The notes under the pieces are model-generated. The model worked only from the letters and a program-made list of their open reading frames with translations. It was not told where the DNA came from and made no database searches. The position numbers were made by a program, and so were the translations under genes. Positions 24,070-33,669 of a DNA stretch of 64,000 bases are shown one piece after another. The DNA is from Acidimicrobiia bacterium. GTDB lineage: Bacteria; Actinomycetota; Acidimicrobiia; Acidimicrobiales; SKKL01. The first letter of the stretch is position 1, and every line of letters starts with the position of its first letter. The stretch is taken from positions 11,727 through 75,726 of the forward strand of contig JBAYRL010000008.1 in NCBI GenBank assembly GCA_041676705.1, read 5' to 3'.

Positions 24070-26080
24070 GCTGGCCGCGCCCTCGCATCATCTGCCGTTT
24101 TTGTTCAATGAAATCGACTAGCACGTAGTCGCCCAATGTTTCCGGTGTTGTGAAGAAAGCTCGGCCACGGTTCATTTCGGTGAGACGCTCAATAAAGCTC
24201 TGCAAATAGCTATTGGCATCTAGCATAAAAGTGTTAATAACAATTCCGTCGCGGGTGCAACGCATAACTTCAGCCAAGGTGGCGTCTACTGTTTCTCGCA
24301 CCGGTGGATAGTTAAAGAACGGTTCACCGTTGGCCATGATATGGGCGGTCGGCTCACCGTCGGTGATCATGATGATCTGTTTGGTACCACTCTGCTTAGC
24401 CAGCAACTTCCGAGCAATGGCGAAGCCGTGCTGCATGTTGGTGCCGTAGACAAAGTCCCATGAAACCTCGGGCAGCGCTTCGGCAGTTAGCTCGCGTGCC
24501 ACCTCGGAAAAGCCCACGATTCCCATATAGTCACGCGGGAACTGACCGGTTATTAACGAATGCAACGCCATTGCAACTTTTTTGGCAGGCAAGAAGTTGT
24601 CGCGCATTGGCATCGAAAGTGACAAGTCGAGCATCAAGACGGTTGATGACCTGGTTAACTGCTCTGAACGCTCGACTTCGAAATCGTCGGGGGTCAAGCG
24701 AACGGGAGTACCACCGCCTTGGCGTTGCACCGCGTTGCGCACCGTGCGTTCAATGTTCAGGTTGAAAGGATCGCCAAACTCGTAGGGCTTGGTGTCGTAA
24801 TGACGTTCGTGACCGATTCCCGAACGGTCAAGTTGGTGTTGGCCCATCTGGTCTTTGGTCAACTTCTTGAACAGCTCGTTCAAAGCGTTCTGACCCAAGC
24901 GACGAATAGCTCGAGGTGTTAGCTCGAAACGGCCCTCTTTGTTTTCAATCAGGCCCGCTTCTTCCAACATTTTGGCCAACTCTGCCATGCGGTCCAAGCT
25001 CTTGGCGGCATCGTCGCCCAAAAGTTGACGTGCCCGGTCAATATCAACCTCGGCCAACGCGCCAGGGTTAGTTGCGCCCCGTAGCAGGTTCTCTAATTGG
25101 TCAATGTCGCCCAGCTCTTCCATCATGGCGGCCGCTTCGGCGAAGCCCAACGGATCTTGACCACGGAACTGCATCTGACGGTCCCAACCCATATTGGGGA
25201 AAGCCGCCTGTAGGTTTCGCGACAACTGATCCGCTTGAAAAGCCAGATCCATGTCTTCGAGCAGTTGTTGAGACAAACCCTGCAGTTGCGCCCGCTGCTC
25301 GGGTGTCATGGAGTTCAACATAGCGGCCATATTGGCCATACGTTGAGCCATGACTTCGAGAAGTTCATCCAACGATTCGGGGTTTTCGGGGAAGAAATCA
25401 CCGAAACGATCCATAAACCCTTCAAAATCGGGCTCTTCCCCGGCTTCACGCTGCTCTAACATCCGATTCAGTTCGGACATCATGTCTTTCATACGAGCGA
25501 TGTCTTCCGGCGTGAGATCCTGCATCGCACCGGCCATCTGGTTCACGTACTGTTGCATTAGCTGTTGTCGTAGACGGTCGAGCAGCTCGTTGAAACGCTC
25601 TTCGGCTTCCGCCGAGGAGAAATCGTAATTCTGAAGCTCACGTACCTGCCCGGCCAGGTCGGGTGGCAACATATCGAGTTCAATTTGTTTCTCGGCGACC
25701 GACTGTTCAACTACCTCTTGACGGCGCTGGTCACCACTTTGGCGTGCCTGATCAACGAGCTCCTGCAGGGTATTGAACTCTGACTCCACCACATCACGCA
25801 GCTCTTGTGCGATGTCGTCATAAACACCGCCGAGATCGTAGCGGTCGAGATTATCTTTCCTTCGCCGCCGCAGGTTTTCGAGCATTTCTCGAATGCCTTG
25901 GAGTCGCTCGCCGTTCTTGTCGTCGAAACCCGACTGCATCATGCGCCTTAGCGCTGCGTTTAGGTCACCGTGGTATAGAAGATCGTCGGTGATTTCGCCC
26001 AAAAGGTCGAACGCGTCGAAATCGAAACCCGTTTGGGTACCGTCCCAGCGGGAATACCGAAAATGTGGGGAGGGTGCCAT
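24062..26080 (-). CDS. VWA-domain protein, partner of chelatase-like AAA+ ATPase
   Basis: A 672-residue protein with a long helical first part (many Leu/Glu/Gln heptads, for example MSELNRMLEQREAGEEP) and a C-terminal von Willebrand A domain of ~200 residues. The metal-site residues are DLSLSM (DxSxS) and ITDGEPTAH (TDG), with a Thr in GTNMQHG between. Such proteins pair with MoxR/BchI-like AAA+ ATPases as remodelling complexes. The pair resembles Mycobacterium tuberculosis Rv0958/Rv0959 (from memory) in order and in size of this partner. It follows the AAA+ gene by 60 bases and overlaps the SGNH gene. Confidence 0.9.
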   Translation of the reverse strand: MAPSPHFRYSRWDGTQTGFDFDAFDLLGEITDDLLYHGDLNAALRRMMQSGFDDKNGERLQGIREMLENLRRRRKDNLDRYDLGGVYDDIAQELRDVVESEFNTLQELVDQARQSGDQRRQEVVEQSVAEKQIELDMLPPDLAGQVRELQNYDFSSAEAEERFNELLDRLRQQLMQQYVNQMAGAMQDLTPEDIARMKDMMSELNRMLEQREAGEEPDFEGFMDRFGDFFPENPESLDELLEVMAQRMANMAAMLNSMTPEQRAQLQGLSQQLLEDMDLAFQADQLSRNLQAAFPNMGWDRQMQFRGQDPLGFAEAAAMMEELGDIDQLENLLRGATNPGALAEVDIDRARQLLGDDAAKSLDRMAELAKMLEEAGLIENKEGRFELTPRAIRRLGQNALNELFKKLTKDQMGQHQLDRSGIGHERHYDTKPYEFGDPFNLNIERTVRNAVQRQGGGTPVRLTPDDFEVERSEQLTRSSTVLMLDLSLSMPMRDNFLPAKKVAMALHSLITGQFPRDYMGIVGFSEVARELTAEALPEVSWDFVYGTNMQHGFAIARKLLAKQSGTKQIIMITDGEPTAHIMANGEPFFNYPPVRETVDATLAEVMRCTRDGIVINTFMLDANSYLQSFIERLTEMNRGRAFFTTPETLGDYVLVDFIEQKRQMMRGRGQRG

Positions 26081-26140
26081 AACTAAAGGCTACCTAGGCC
26101 TACTCGGGCTAACACAGACACGGGTTCTTCAACCATAGGC

Positions 26141-27544
26141 TTAACCTCGTTTGCGATAAGAGGCCCGGGTTCCGGCCGCGTCTTTGTTCAAACGCTTCGA
26201 CAGATGCAGGCCTTCAAGTAATAACTCAATGGCGCTAGCTTTCTCGCCGACCGAAGCGTTTGCGCCCACCAATTCCTCGACTGGAGTCCGCAGGGCTGGC
26301 ATTTCATCAAGAAGTTCAGCGTAAGCATCGGCAGAAATATCTTCGCCTACATCTACAATCTCACCGGCTTCAAAGGCGTCAAGCACGGCCCTGAAATGTT
26401 CGGGCGACACTCGGTCTTTGAAAACACTCAGCACGGCGGAACGCAAAAGGTGCTCAATGATTTGCCCGTCGCGCCCATCTTCAATCGTTTCAATTTCCAC
26501 CTTGCCCGCGGTCGAGCTGGCCAAAGCGTCTAAGTCGGAAATCCTCGGCACGACTTCGGTTTCGCCTTGGCGCAACGCCCGACGGGCAGCGTTTGCGACC
26601 ACCGTTTCCAAGTTGGCCACACTAAGTCGTACCGAAACCCCAGAACGCTGGTTGATGTGCGGGCTCTGGCGGGCTAGGTGGCTCAGCGTCACCACAATTT
26701 CCGACATGAAGGTCGGAATTTCCACACTCACACCCGAAGCCTCGAGAGGGCGTGCTTCTTGAAGTGCAATTTCAACTTCCGTAGAAACTTCAAGCGGATA
26801 GTGGGTACGAATTTGAGCCCCGAAGCGATCTTTCAGCGGGGTGATGAGACGCCCTCGGTTGGTGTAATCCTCGGGGTTGGCGGAAGCAAAAAGCATCACG
26901 TCGAGCGGTAAGCGAACCTTATAACCCCGAATTTGAACATCACGCTCTTCGAGCACGTTTAACAGACCCACCTGAATACGCTCGGCGAGGTCGGGAAGCT
27001 CGTTGATGGCGAAAATACCGCGGTTGGTGCGTGGCACCAGTCCGTAGTGCAAGGTCAGCTCATCAGAAAGATAACGCCCTTCGGCCACCTTGATGGGGTC
27101 TACCTCGCCAATGAGGTCGGCGATTGAGGTGTCGGGCGTCGCTAGTTTTTCACCGTAACGCTCGTCGCGGTGGACCCAATCGAGGGGCGCATCATCGCCC
27201 AGGTCAGAAACCAAGTCGCGGGCGTGTTTAGAGACGGGATGGTACGGATCGTCGTTGATTTCAGAGCCCTCAATGATGGGCATCCACTCGTCCAAAAGGC
27301 CGGTGAGCGCTCGAATCATTCGGGTCTTAGCCTGTCCACGTTCCCCTAAAAAAATCACGTCGTGCCCTGCCAACAATGCGTTTTCAAGCTGGGGCAAAAC
27401 AGTATCTTCATAGCCCAAAACGGCGGGAAACAGGGGTTCACCAGCAGTAATTCGGGCGATCGCGTTGCGCCGAATTTCTTCTTTTACAGGTACAGACTCC
27501 CAGCCCGAATCGCGGAGCTGGCCAAGCGTTTGCGGTCGTGACAT
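26141..27544 (-). CDS. MoxR/magnesium-chelatase-like AAA+ ATPase
   Basis: The ATG at 27544 gives 467 residues; the longer frame to 27916 is antisense to the glycosidase. Walker A is GERGQAKT (residues 67-74). The Walker B region reads GIFAINELPDL, so Asn replaces the Asp that usually precedes Glu, while the Glu is kept; the sensor-1 region is LFASANPEDY. A C-terminal helical segment ends with GTRASYRKRG. Chelatase-like rings use a VWA partner to remodel target proteins. No magnesium-chelatase H subunit or tetrapyrrole genes are near, so the target is probably a protein. Confidence 0.9.
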   Translation of the reverse strand: MSRPQTLGQLRDSGWESVPVKEEIRRNAIARITAGEPLFPAVLGYEDTVLPQLENALLAGHDVIFLGERGQAKTRMIRALTGLLDEWMPIIEGSEINDDPYHPVSKHARDLVSDLGDDAPLDWVHRDERYGEKLATPDTSIADLIGEVDPIKVAEGRYLSDELTLHYGLVPRTNRGIFAINELPDLAERIQVGLLNVLEERDVQIRGYKVRLPLDVMLFASANPEDYTNRGRLITPLKDRFGAQIRTHYPLEVSTEVEIALQEARPLEASGVSVEIPTFMSEIVVTLSHLARQSPHINQRSGVSVRLSVANLETVVANAARRALRQGETEVVPRISDLDALASSTAGKVEIETIEDGRDGQIIEHLLRSAVLSVFKDRVSPEHFRAVLDAFEAGEIVDVGEDISADAYAELLDEMPALRTPVEELVGANASVGEKASAIELLLEGLHLSKRLNKDAAGTRASYRKRG

Positions 27545-27668
27545 AGCCTTGACGCTACCTTGACATTCACGGCGACGGCGCGCGAACGCCAAGATAAGTA
27601 GCTGCTCGCCGCGGAATTTGGGCCCGACGTTATCTCTCTGTTGTGGCGAGCCGAGTACCGTCGAGGTG

Positions 27669-29915
27669 ATGGAGACGCTCGACCTGAACGGTGAATGGCA
27701 CGCCGCGGTGGCTGATGATGCCACCAGTCGGAACTTCGCCGACCACAACTTTGACGACTCCAGCTGGGCTTTGCTGTGCGTGCCAGGGCATTGGCAATCA
27801 CAGCGCGAATTCCAAACCTCAAACGGCCCGCTTTTGTACCGCCGACGATTCCAACTCGATTTGGACGAGTTGGAATCTGGCGAAGCTAAACGTTGGTGGC
27901 TAGTTTTCGAAGGCATCTTCTACCAAGGCGACGTGTGGCTTAATGGCCATTACGTGGGCAACACCGAAGGCTATTTTTTCCCGCACCGTTTCGACGTAAC
28001 CGAATTGCTGGCGGAACAAAGCGACCATGTATTGGGCGTTGAAGTTTCGTGTCGACCTCAACGTGACGCTGCTGCCAAACACAATCTCACCGGCTCGCTA
28101 CAACAGTCACCGTGGATTGACCCATCTTGGAACCCAGGTGGTATTTGGCAGGGGGTGAGGTTAGAGGCCTCGGGCGACTTGCACCTTAGGCACCTACGAG
28201 TACGTACGTTGAGTGCTAACGCCGAAGCGGGAGAGCTTGGTATCCGTGCCGTTATAGATTCCGTAGCGCCAGTCTCAGCCTCGTTACGCACCCAGGTTCT
28301 GCCTCTCAACACCGACTCGGCCGGCACCGACTCCGCTATCACCTCAACCGCTGACGCCCATACCCACACCGTGGCGCTAGCAGCAGGCGAGAACAGGGTC
28401 GAATGGACCGTAACGGTTCCCGAGCCCAAGCTGTGGTGGCCTCACTCGTTAGGGGAACAGCCACTTTATAACGTTGAAGTTTCAGCCTTCATCGAAGCCG
28501 ACGACCAGCTGCCAGACCAGACGGAGCGCCCGAGTGGCAACCCCACCCAAATGTTGCTTAGTCACCGACGATCGGTCGAGGTTGGGTTTAGAGAAGTTGA
28601 ATTGAAACGATGGGTCTTGTGGGTCAATGGCCAACGCTTGTTTCTAAAAGGCACGAACCTCGGCCCCACTCGTCAAGATTTGGCCAACGCCACCCCCGAG
28701 GCCGTAGCCGCAGACATTCAAACGGCCAAGGATTTAGGGCTCGACTTTGTGCGCGTCAACTCTCACATCGCTCGACCCGAGCTCTACGCCGCGGCCAACC
28801 GTGCTGGCATGTTGATCTGGCAAGATCTGCCGCTGCAATGGGGTTACGCCCGCGGGGTGAAAGCACAGGCCCAACGCCAGGCTCGAGAAGCAGTCGACCT
28901 CTTAGGTGCCCACCCGGCCGTAGCTCTTTGGTGTGCCCACAGCGAACCTCTAACAATCAGTCCCGACGAAGCAGCAGCCACTAGTCGCCCCCGGCAGTTG
29001 GTTAGCCGTGCCCGCCAACGCGTTGTGGGCCAGGTGCTACCTTCTTGGAACAGAAGCATTCTGGACCGTTCAATCCGCCGAACACTGCGAGGCGTAGATG
29101 GCACCCGTCCGGTGGTGGCCAGCTCTGGGGCGCTACCTCATCTTCCTCAGCTAGAAGGTGACGATTCACACCTATGGTTTGGTTGGCAATACGGCACCAT
29201 TGCCGACCTAGCGCGGGCCGCTAAAGCCTGGCCTCGCCTAGTGCGCTTCGTGAGTGAATTTGGGGCCCAAGCCGTTCCATTAAATTCCGGTTTCGCGCAT
29301 CCTGAAAAATGGCCTGACCTTGACTGGGACCTTCTGGAATCTAAACACGGGCTACGTCGCGACCTGCTTGACTTGATTGCGCCGCCCGACGAATCGCCCA
29401 GCTTCGACGCTTGGGCCGAACGGACACAGGCCTATCAGGCCGAGCTAATACGTCGTCAGGTAGAAGCGTTGCGCCGGCTCAAATATCGACCCACTGGTGG
29501 TTTCGCTCAATATTTCCTGGCCGATGCCCAACCGGCCATTAGCCTTTCCATATTGGACCATCGCCGCAAACCCAAACTTGGCTATTCGGCCTTGGCAGCC
29601 TCCTGTCGCCCGCTCATCGTGACCGCTGATCCCTTCGCCAGTCTAAAACCAGGCGCCGCTGGCAACATTGCTATTCACGTAATAAGTGACCTGCGAGAAG
29701 AACGCCAAAACTTAACGGTAACCGCCGAGTTACACGCTGAGGACCAACCCATTGCTTATCACCAGTGGGAAGGCCATATCGAAGCCGACAGCTGTAGTTT
29801 CATTGGCCAGATTAACACTCACATTCCAGCCTGTGACCCGGGCCGCCTAACCCTTACTCTCACCCTAAAAGATGAGAACAATCGCCTAATTGCTGACAAC
29901 TTCTATCGACGATGA
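27669..29915 (+). CDS. glycoside hydrolase family 2 protein
   Basis: The ATG at 27669 gives 748 residues. The order is GH2 sugar-binding domain (LNGEWHAAVADD, VWLNGHYVGNTEGYFFPHRFD), an Ig-like domain and a TIM barrel (RQDLANATPEAVAADIQ ... DFVRVNSHIARPELY). The acid/base Glu is residue 426 in WCAHSEP, where the usual Asn before it (NE) is Ser; the nucleophile is Glu530 in RFVSEFGAQ. A ~110-residue C-terminal beta domain follows. No signal peptide is seen, so it acts inside the cell on oligosaccharides or glycosides; the substrate (beta-mannoside, -galactoside or -glucuronide) is open. Divergent from the AAA+ gene and monocistronic. Confidence 0.88.
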   Translation: METLDLNGEWHAAVADDATSRNFADHNFDDSSWALLCVPGHWQSQREFQTSNGPLLYRRRFQLDLDELESGEAKRWWLVFEGIFYQGDVWLNGHYVGNTEGYFFPHRFDVTELLAEQSDHVLGVEVSCRPQRDAAAKHNLTGSLQQSPWIDPSWNPGGIWQGVRLEASGDLHLRHLRVRTLSANAEAGELGIRAVIDSVAPVSASLRTQVLPLNTDSAGTDSAITSTADAHTHTVALAAGENRVEWTVTVPEPKLWWPHSLGEQPLYNVEVSAFIEADDQLPDQTERPSGNPTQMLLSHRRSVEVGFREVELKRWVLWVNGQRLFLKGTNLGPTRQDLANATPEAVAADIQTAKDLGLDFVRVNSHIARPELYAAANRAGMLIWQDLPLQWGYARGVKAQAQRQAREAVDLLGAHPAVALWCAHSEPLTISPDEAAATSRPRQLVSRARQRVVGQVLPSWNRSILDRSIRRTLRGVDGTRPVVASSGALPHLPQLEGDDSHLWFGWQYGTIADLARAAKAWPRLVRFVSEFGAQAVPLNSGFAHPEKWPDLDWDLLESKHGLRRDLLDLIAPPDESPSFDAWAERTQAYQAELIRRQVEALRRLKYRPTGGFAQYFLADAQPAISLSILDHRRKPKLGYSALAASCRPLIVTADPFASLKPGAAGNIAIHVISDLREERQNLTVTAELHAEDQPIAYHQWEGHIEADSCSFIGQINTHIPACDPGRLTLTLTLKDENNRLIADNFYRR

Positions 29916-29930
29916 GTCAAAACAGTTCGA

Positions 29931-29948
29931 CCGCGCCGGACGGCGCGG
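29931..29948 (+). terminator. possible terminator hairpin after the GH2 gene
   Basis: CCGCGCC (29931-29937) and GGCGCGG (29942-29948) are perfectly complementary around the loop GGAC, 16 bases after the stop codon. The following GTAGTTTC has only a short T stretch, so strength is uncertain. Confidence 0.5.
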
Positions 29949-30029
29949 GTAGTTTCAAAGTCAGACTTAGCCGCCCAAAACCCTTGGGTCGGCGCTTCCG
30001 ACTTCCCGCCTGGGAGGAATTGAATAGCG

Positions 30030-30863
30030 ATGGCACAAGTTACGGCGTCCACTGACACAGTGCGCCCGATAAACAAACGAGCGAAACAGCTTCCGTTTCC
30101 CCTAAATATCTACCAAAGCGCGGTAGGCAAAAAATGGGTTATGGCGATCACAGGAATTGCCATTCTGGGCTTTGTGTTGGCCCATATGATCGGCAACTTG
30201 AAGCTGTATCTAGGCGTCGAGCCCATGAACCATTACGCCGAGTGGTTACGCGACATGCTGACCCCAATCCTGCCGCGAACTGTGGCGCTGTGGCTGATGA
30301 GAATTGGGCTAATCGTGGCTTTTGCGCTCCACATTCACTCGGCCTATTCGCTCACCATAATGAACGCCAAGGCTCGCCCCAATGGCTATCAATCGAAGCG
30401 CGACTATATTGCCGCCAACTTCGCTAGTCGTACGATGCGGGCTTCAGGCATTATCGTAGGGCTATTCATCCTGTGGCACTTAGCCGATCTGACCTGGGGT
30501 TTTGTGAACCCAGACTTCATACGTGGCGATGCATACCACAACGTGGTTGAGAGCTTCAGCTTCTTCCCCGTAGCCGCGCTCTACATCGTGGCCAACCTGG
30601 CTCTGGGCTTGCACATCTATCACGGCGCCTGGAGCTTGTTCCAAAGCCTAGGGGCCAATAGTCCAAAACTAAACCCAATGCGACGCCCCTTCGCGGTGGC
30701 CTTCGCGGCATTGATAGTGGTGGGAAACCTCTCGTTCCCGATCATGGTTCAAGCCGGAGTTATTAGCGAAAAGAACCGTACTACCCCACTTGTCAACACA
30801 GAAACTGCCAATGAAGACGCTGCTACTACTTTGGTGATCAACCTTTCGGAGACTGCCCAATGA
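30030..30863 (+). CDS. sdhC: succinate dehydrogenase cytochrome b subunit
   Basis: A 277-residue membrane protein of the b558 (type B) family, with five helices in one chain and no separate SdhD. Histidines positioned to bind heme are visible in FVLAHMIGNLKLYLG, FALHIHSAYS, LFILWHLADLTWG and ALGLHIYHGAWS. It anchors the complex and passes electrons to menaquinone. A strong ribosome site (GGGAGGAA, about ten bases upstream) precedes the ATG. Its stop overlaps the sdhA start (ATGA at 30860-30863). The C-terminal ~35 residues are a polar tail beyond the usual end. Confidence 0.95.
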   Translation: MAQVTASTDTVRPINKRAKQLPFPLNIYQSAVGKKWVMAITGIAILGFVLAHMIGNLKLYLGVEPMNHYAEWLRDMLTPILPRTVALWLMRIGLIVAFALHIHSAYSLTIMNAKARPNGYQSKRDYIAANFASRTMRASGIIVGLFILWHLADLTWGFVNPDFIRGDAYHNVVESFSFFPVAALYIVANLALGLHIYHGAWSLFQSLGANSPKLNPMRRPFAVAFAALIVVGNLSFPIMVQAGVISEKNRTTPLVNTETANEDAATTLVINLSETAQ

Positions 30864-32794
30864 CCGTCGATGCGAGCCCACGCCTAGACGCCAAAATTCC
30901 TGAGGGACCAATCGCAGACAAGTGGACGAACCACAAGTTCAATATGCGTTTGGTCAACCCTGCTAACCGCCGCCGCTACAACATCATTGTAGTCGGCACC
31001 GGTCTTGCCGGAGCCGCGGCTGCCGCCACTTTGGGCGAACTCGGCTACAACGTTGATGTCTTTACTTACCATGAATCACCCCGACGGGCGCACTCGATTG
31101 CAGCCCAGGGCGGTATCAACTCGGCTAAGAACTACCACGCCGACGGTGATTCGGTACACCGGCTCTTTTATGACACCGTCAAAGGTGGCGACTACCGCTC
31201 TCGTGAAGGCAACGTGCATCGCCTAGCCGAGGTAAGCCTCAACATCATCGACCAGGCCGTGGCCCAAGGCGTGCCTTTCGCCCGTGAATACGGTGGCCTC
31301 CTCGACAACCGCTCATTTGGTGGCGCCCAGGTTTCTCGAACCTTCTACGCCCGAGGCCAAACCGGTCAGCAGCTTCTCTTGGGTGCCAACTCGGCCCTAA
31401 TGCGCCAAATCGCGGCGGGCCCAGTTACCTTGCATGCCCGCAAAGAGATGTTGGAAGTGGTGGTGAAAGACGGGGTTGCCGCTGGCATCATCACCCGAGA
31501 CCTAACCACCGGTGCCATTGAATCGCACACCGCTCATGCCGTGGTCTTGGCAACCGGCGGTTATTCCAACGCCTATTACCTCTCAACCAACGCCATGGCG
31601 TGCAATGTAACCGCGGCCTGGCGTGCCCACCGCAAGGGTGCCTTCTTCGCAAATCCCTGTTACACCCAGATTCACCCCACCTGTATTCCAGCCAGCGACG
31701 AGTTCCAATCGAAGCTCACGCTAATGTCAGAATCGCTGCGTAACGACGGACGTATTTGGGTACCGGCCGCCGCCGGCGACAACCGCCCGGCAGGCCAGAT
31801 TCCTGAATCTGAGCGTGACTACTATCTGGAACGCAAATACCCCTCATTCGGTAACTTGGTACCTCGCGACGTTGCCTCACGAAACGCTAAGACCGTTGTT
31901 GATGCTGGCCACGGAATTGGCGATCTGCGAAACGGTGTTTACCTCGACTTTTCCGAAGCCATCGGCCGTCTCGGTGAAGACACCATCCGCGAGCGTTACG
32001 GCAACCTCTTCGACATGTACGAACGCATTACCGGCGAGAACCCTTACCAGGTACCAATGCGTATCTACCCTGCCACCCACTACACCATGGGTGGATTGTG
32101 GGTGGACTACAACTTGATGACCACGGTACCTGGGCTTTACGCCCTGGGTGAGGCCAACTTCTCAGATCACGGCGCCAACCGTCTCGGGGCTTCAGCGTTG
32201 ATGCAAGGCCTAGCCGATGGTTACTTCGTGTTGCCGGCCACTATTGCCGACTACTTGGCCGAACATCTGGGCACCACCCCGGTGCCAACCAGTGACCCGG
32301 TGTTTGTGGAAGCGCACAAAGAGGTGGAAGAGCGCACCAAGCGTTGGCTGTCGCTCAATGGCACCAAGTCAGTCGATCACTACCACCGCGAACTAGGCAA
32401 GATCGTATGGGACGACATTGGTATGGAACGCTCCGCGGAAAGTTTGGAGCGTGCCATTCGTGACATTCCAGCCTTACAATCGGAATTCGAAAAAGACGTT
32501 CGTGTGCTAGGCAGCAACGAATCGCCGAACCAATCGCTTGAAAAGGTTGGTCGGGTAGCCGATTTCTTCGAATTGGCTCAGCTTATGGCCCGCGACGCCT
32601 TACATCGCGAAGAGTCCTGCGGCGGTCACTTCCGAGTTGAGCACCAAACCCCCGAAGGCGAAGCCCAGCGCGATGACGAAAACTTTGCCTATGTAGGAGC
32701 CTGGGAATGGCAAGGCCAAGACCAAGCTCAAACCCTTCATAAAGAGCCGCTCACGTTTGAAACCGTGGCACTCACCCAGAGGAGCTACAAGTAA
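30860..32794 (+). CDS. sdhA: succinate dehydrogenase flavoprotein subunit
   Basis: A 644-residue FAD protein that oxidises succinate to fumarate. The dinucleotide site is VVGTGLAGAAAAATLGELGY, the covalent-FAD His is in RRAHSIAAQGGINSAK, and the substrate-site signatures are FANPCYTQIHPTC, THYTMGGLWVDY and GEANFSDHGANRLGASAL. The length and the SHGANRLGAS-like end match type-B enzymes. It is coupled to sdhC through ATGA and to sdhB through TAATG. It would sit on the inner face of the membrane. Confidence 0.97.
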   Translation: MTVDASPRLDAKIPEGPIADKWTNHKFNMRLVNPANRRRYNIIVVGTGLAGAAAAATLGELGYNVDVFTYHESPRRAHSIAAQGGINSAKNYHADGDSVHRLFYDTVKGGDYRSREGNVHRLAEVSLNIIDQAVAQGVPFAREYGGLLDNRSFGGAQVSRTFYARGQTGQQLLLGANSALMRQIAAGPVTLHARKEMLEVVVKDGVAAGIITRDLTTGAIESHTAHAVVLATGGYSNAYYLSTNAMACNVTAAWRAHRKGAFFANPCYTQIHPTCIPASDEFQSKLTLMSESLRNDGRIWVPAAAGDNRPAGQIPESERDYYLERKYPSFGNLVPRDVASRNAKTVVDAGHGIGDLRNGVYLDFSEAIGRLGEDTIRERYGNLFDMYERITGENPYQVPMRIYPATHYTMGGLWVDYNLMTTVPGLYALGEANFSDHGANRLGASALMQGLADGYFVLPATIADYLAEHLGTTPVPTSDPVFVEAHKEVEERTKRWLSLNGTKSVDHYHRELGKIVWDDIGMERSAESLERAIRDIPALQSEFEKDVRVLGSNESPNQSLEKVGRVADFFELAQLMARDALHREESCGGHFRVEHQTPEGEAQRDDENFAYVGAWEWQGQDQAQTLHKEPLTFETVALTQRSYK

Positions 32795-33561
32795 TGTCGA
32801 ACCTCAACTTAACGTTAAAAGTTTGGCGTCAAGAAGGCCCGAACGCCGAAGGCCGCTTCGAAACCTACGACACCCCCGACATCAACCCCAACATGTCGTT
32901 TCTCGAGATGCTCGACATTGTTAACGAGCGGTTGATCGACAAAGGTGAAGTTCCGATCGAATTTGACCATGACTGTCGTGAAGGCATTTGTGGCTCTTGT
33001 GGTGTGATGATCGACGGCCAAGCCCACGGACCTCAAAAAGGTACCGCCACCTGCCAGCTGCACATGCGCCACTACAACGACGGTGACACCATTGTGGTCG
33101 AGCCTTGGCGAGCAGCTGCCTTCCCGGTGCTGCGCGACCTGATGGTTGACCGCAGCGCCATGGACAAGATCATGCAAGCCGGGGGCTTCATTTCGGTGAG
33201 CACCGGTAGTGCCCCCGACGCCAACTTGATGCCCATACCCAAAGATGCGGCCGATGCTGCCATGGACGCCGCAGCTTGTATTCAGTGCGGTGCCTGCATC
33301 GCTGCATGTCCGAATGGGGCAGGCCAGCTCTTCACCGCTGCCAAGATTCAACACTTAAACCTGTTGCCCCAAGGCCAGGCGGAACGTTGGAGCCGTACCG
33401 AACACATGGTGGAAACCATGGAAGACTATTTCGGTTCCTGCACCAACCATGGTGAATGTGAAGCTGCTTGTCCGAAAGAAATTTCGATCGACTTCATTGC
33501 TTACATGAACCGTGATTACATCAAAGCGAAGTACCACAACGCCAAGTTGGGTGGCCAGTAA
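32794..33561 (+). CDS. sdhB: succinate dehydrogenase iron-sulfur subunit
   Basis: A 255-residue subunit with the three clusters expected: [2Fe-2S] in DHDCREGICGSCGVM plus the later Cys in TATCQLHM, [4Fe-4S] in CIQCGACIAACPNG, and the [3Fe-4S]/[4Fe-4S] set in SCTNHGECEAACPKE. It carries electrons from FAD to the membrane quinone site. It ends the sdhCAB operon and is followed by a strong bidirectional terminator. Confidence 0.97.
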   Translation: MSNLNLTLKVWRQEGPNAEGRFETYDTPDINPNMSFLEMLDIVNERLIDKGEVPIEFDHDCREGICGSCGVMIDGQAHGPQKGTATCQLHMRHYNDGDTIVVEPWRAAAFPVLRDLMVDRSAMDKIMQAGGFISVSTGSAPDANLMPIPKDAADAAMDAAACIQCGACIAACPNGAGQLFTAAKIQHLNLLPQGQAERWSRTEHMVETMEDYFGSCTNHGECEAACPKEISIDFIAYMNRDYIKAKYHNAKLGGQ

Positions 33562-33589
33562 ACCATCTGGTTATCAACGCTTAAAGCTT

Positions 33590-33635
33590 AAAAATGATTG
33601 GGGCACCGCCCAAATGCGGTGCCCCAATCATTTTT
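33590..33635. terminator. strong bidirectional terminator between sdhB and nhaA
   Basis: A perfect 20-base inverted repeat, left arm 33590-33609 and right arm 33616-33635 around a 6-base loop (CCAAAT). The arms have a G+C core (GGGGCACCGC) and A5/T5 ends, so a U-run is made in either direction. It lies between converging genes. Confidence 0.93.
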
Positions 33636-33669
33636 GCCGGATTGTTATCAAGCTATTGCCTTTTCCGCT

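Noticed and set aside
29916..30029. tRNA or small RNA in the gap before sdhC
   Set aside because: GC-rich arms fold as short hairpins only; no cloverleaf with the GTTC T-arm and CCA end could be built.
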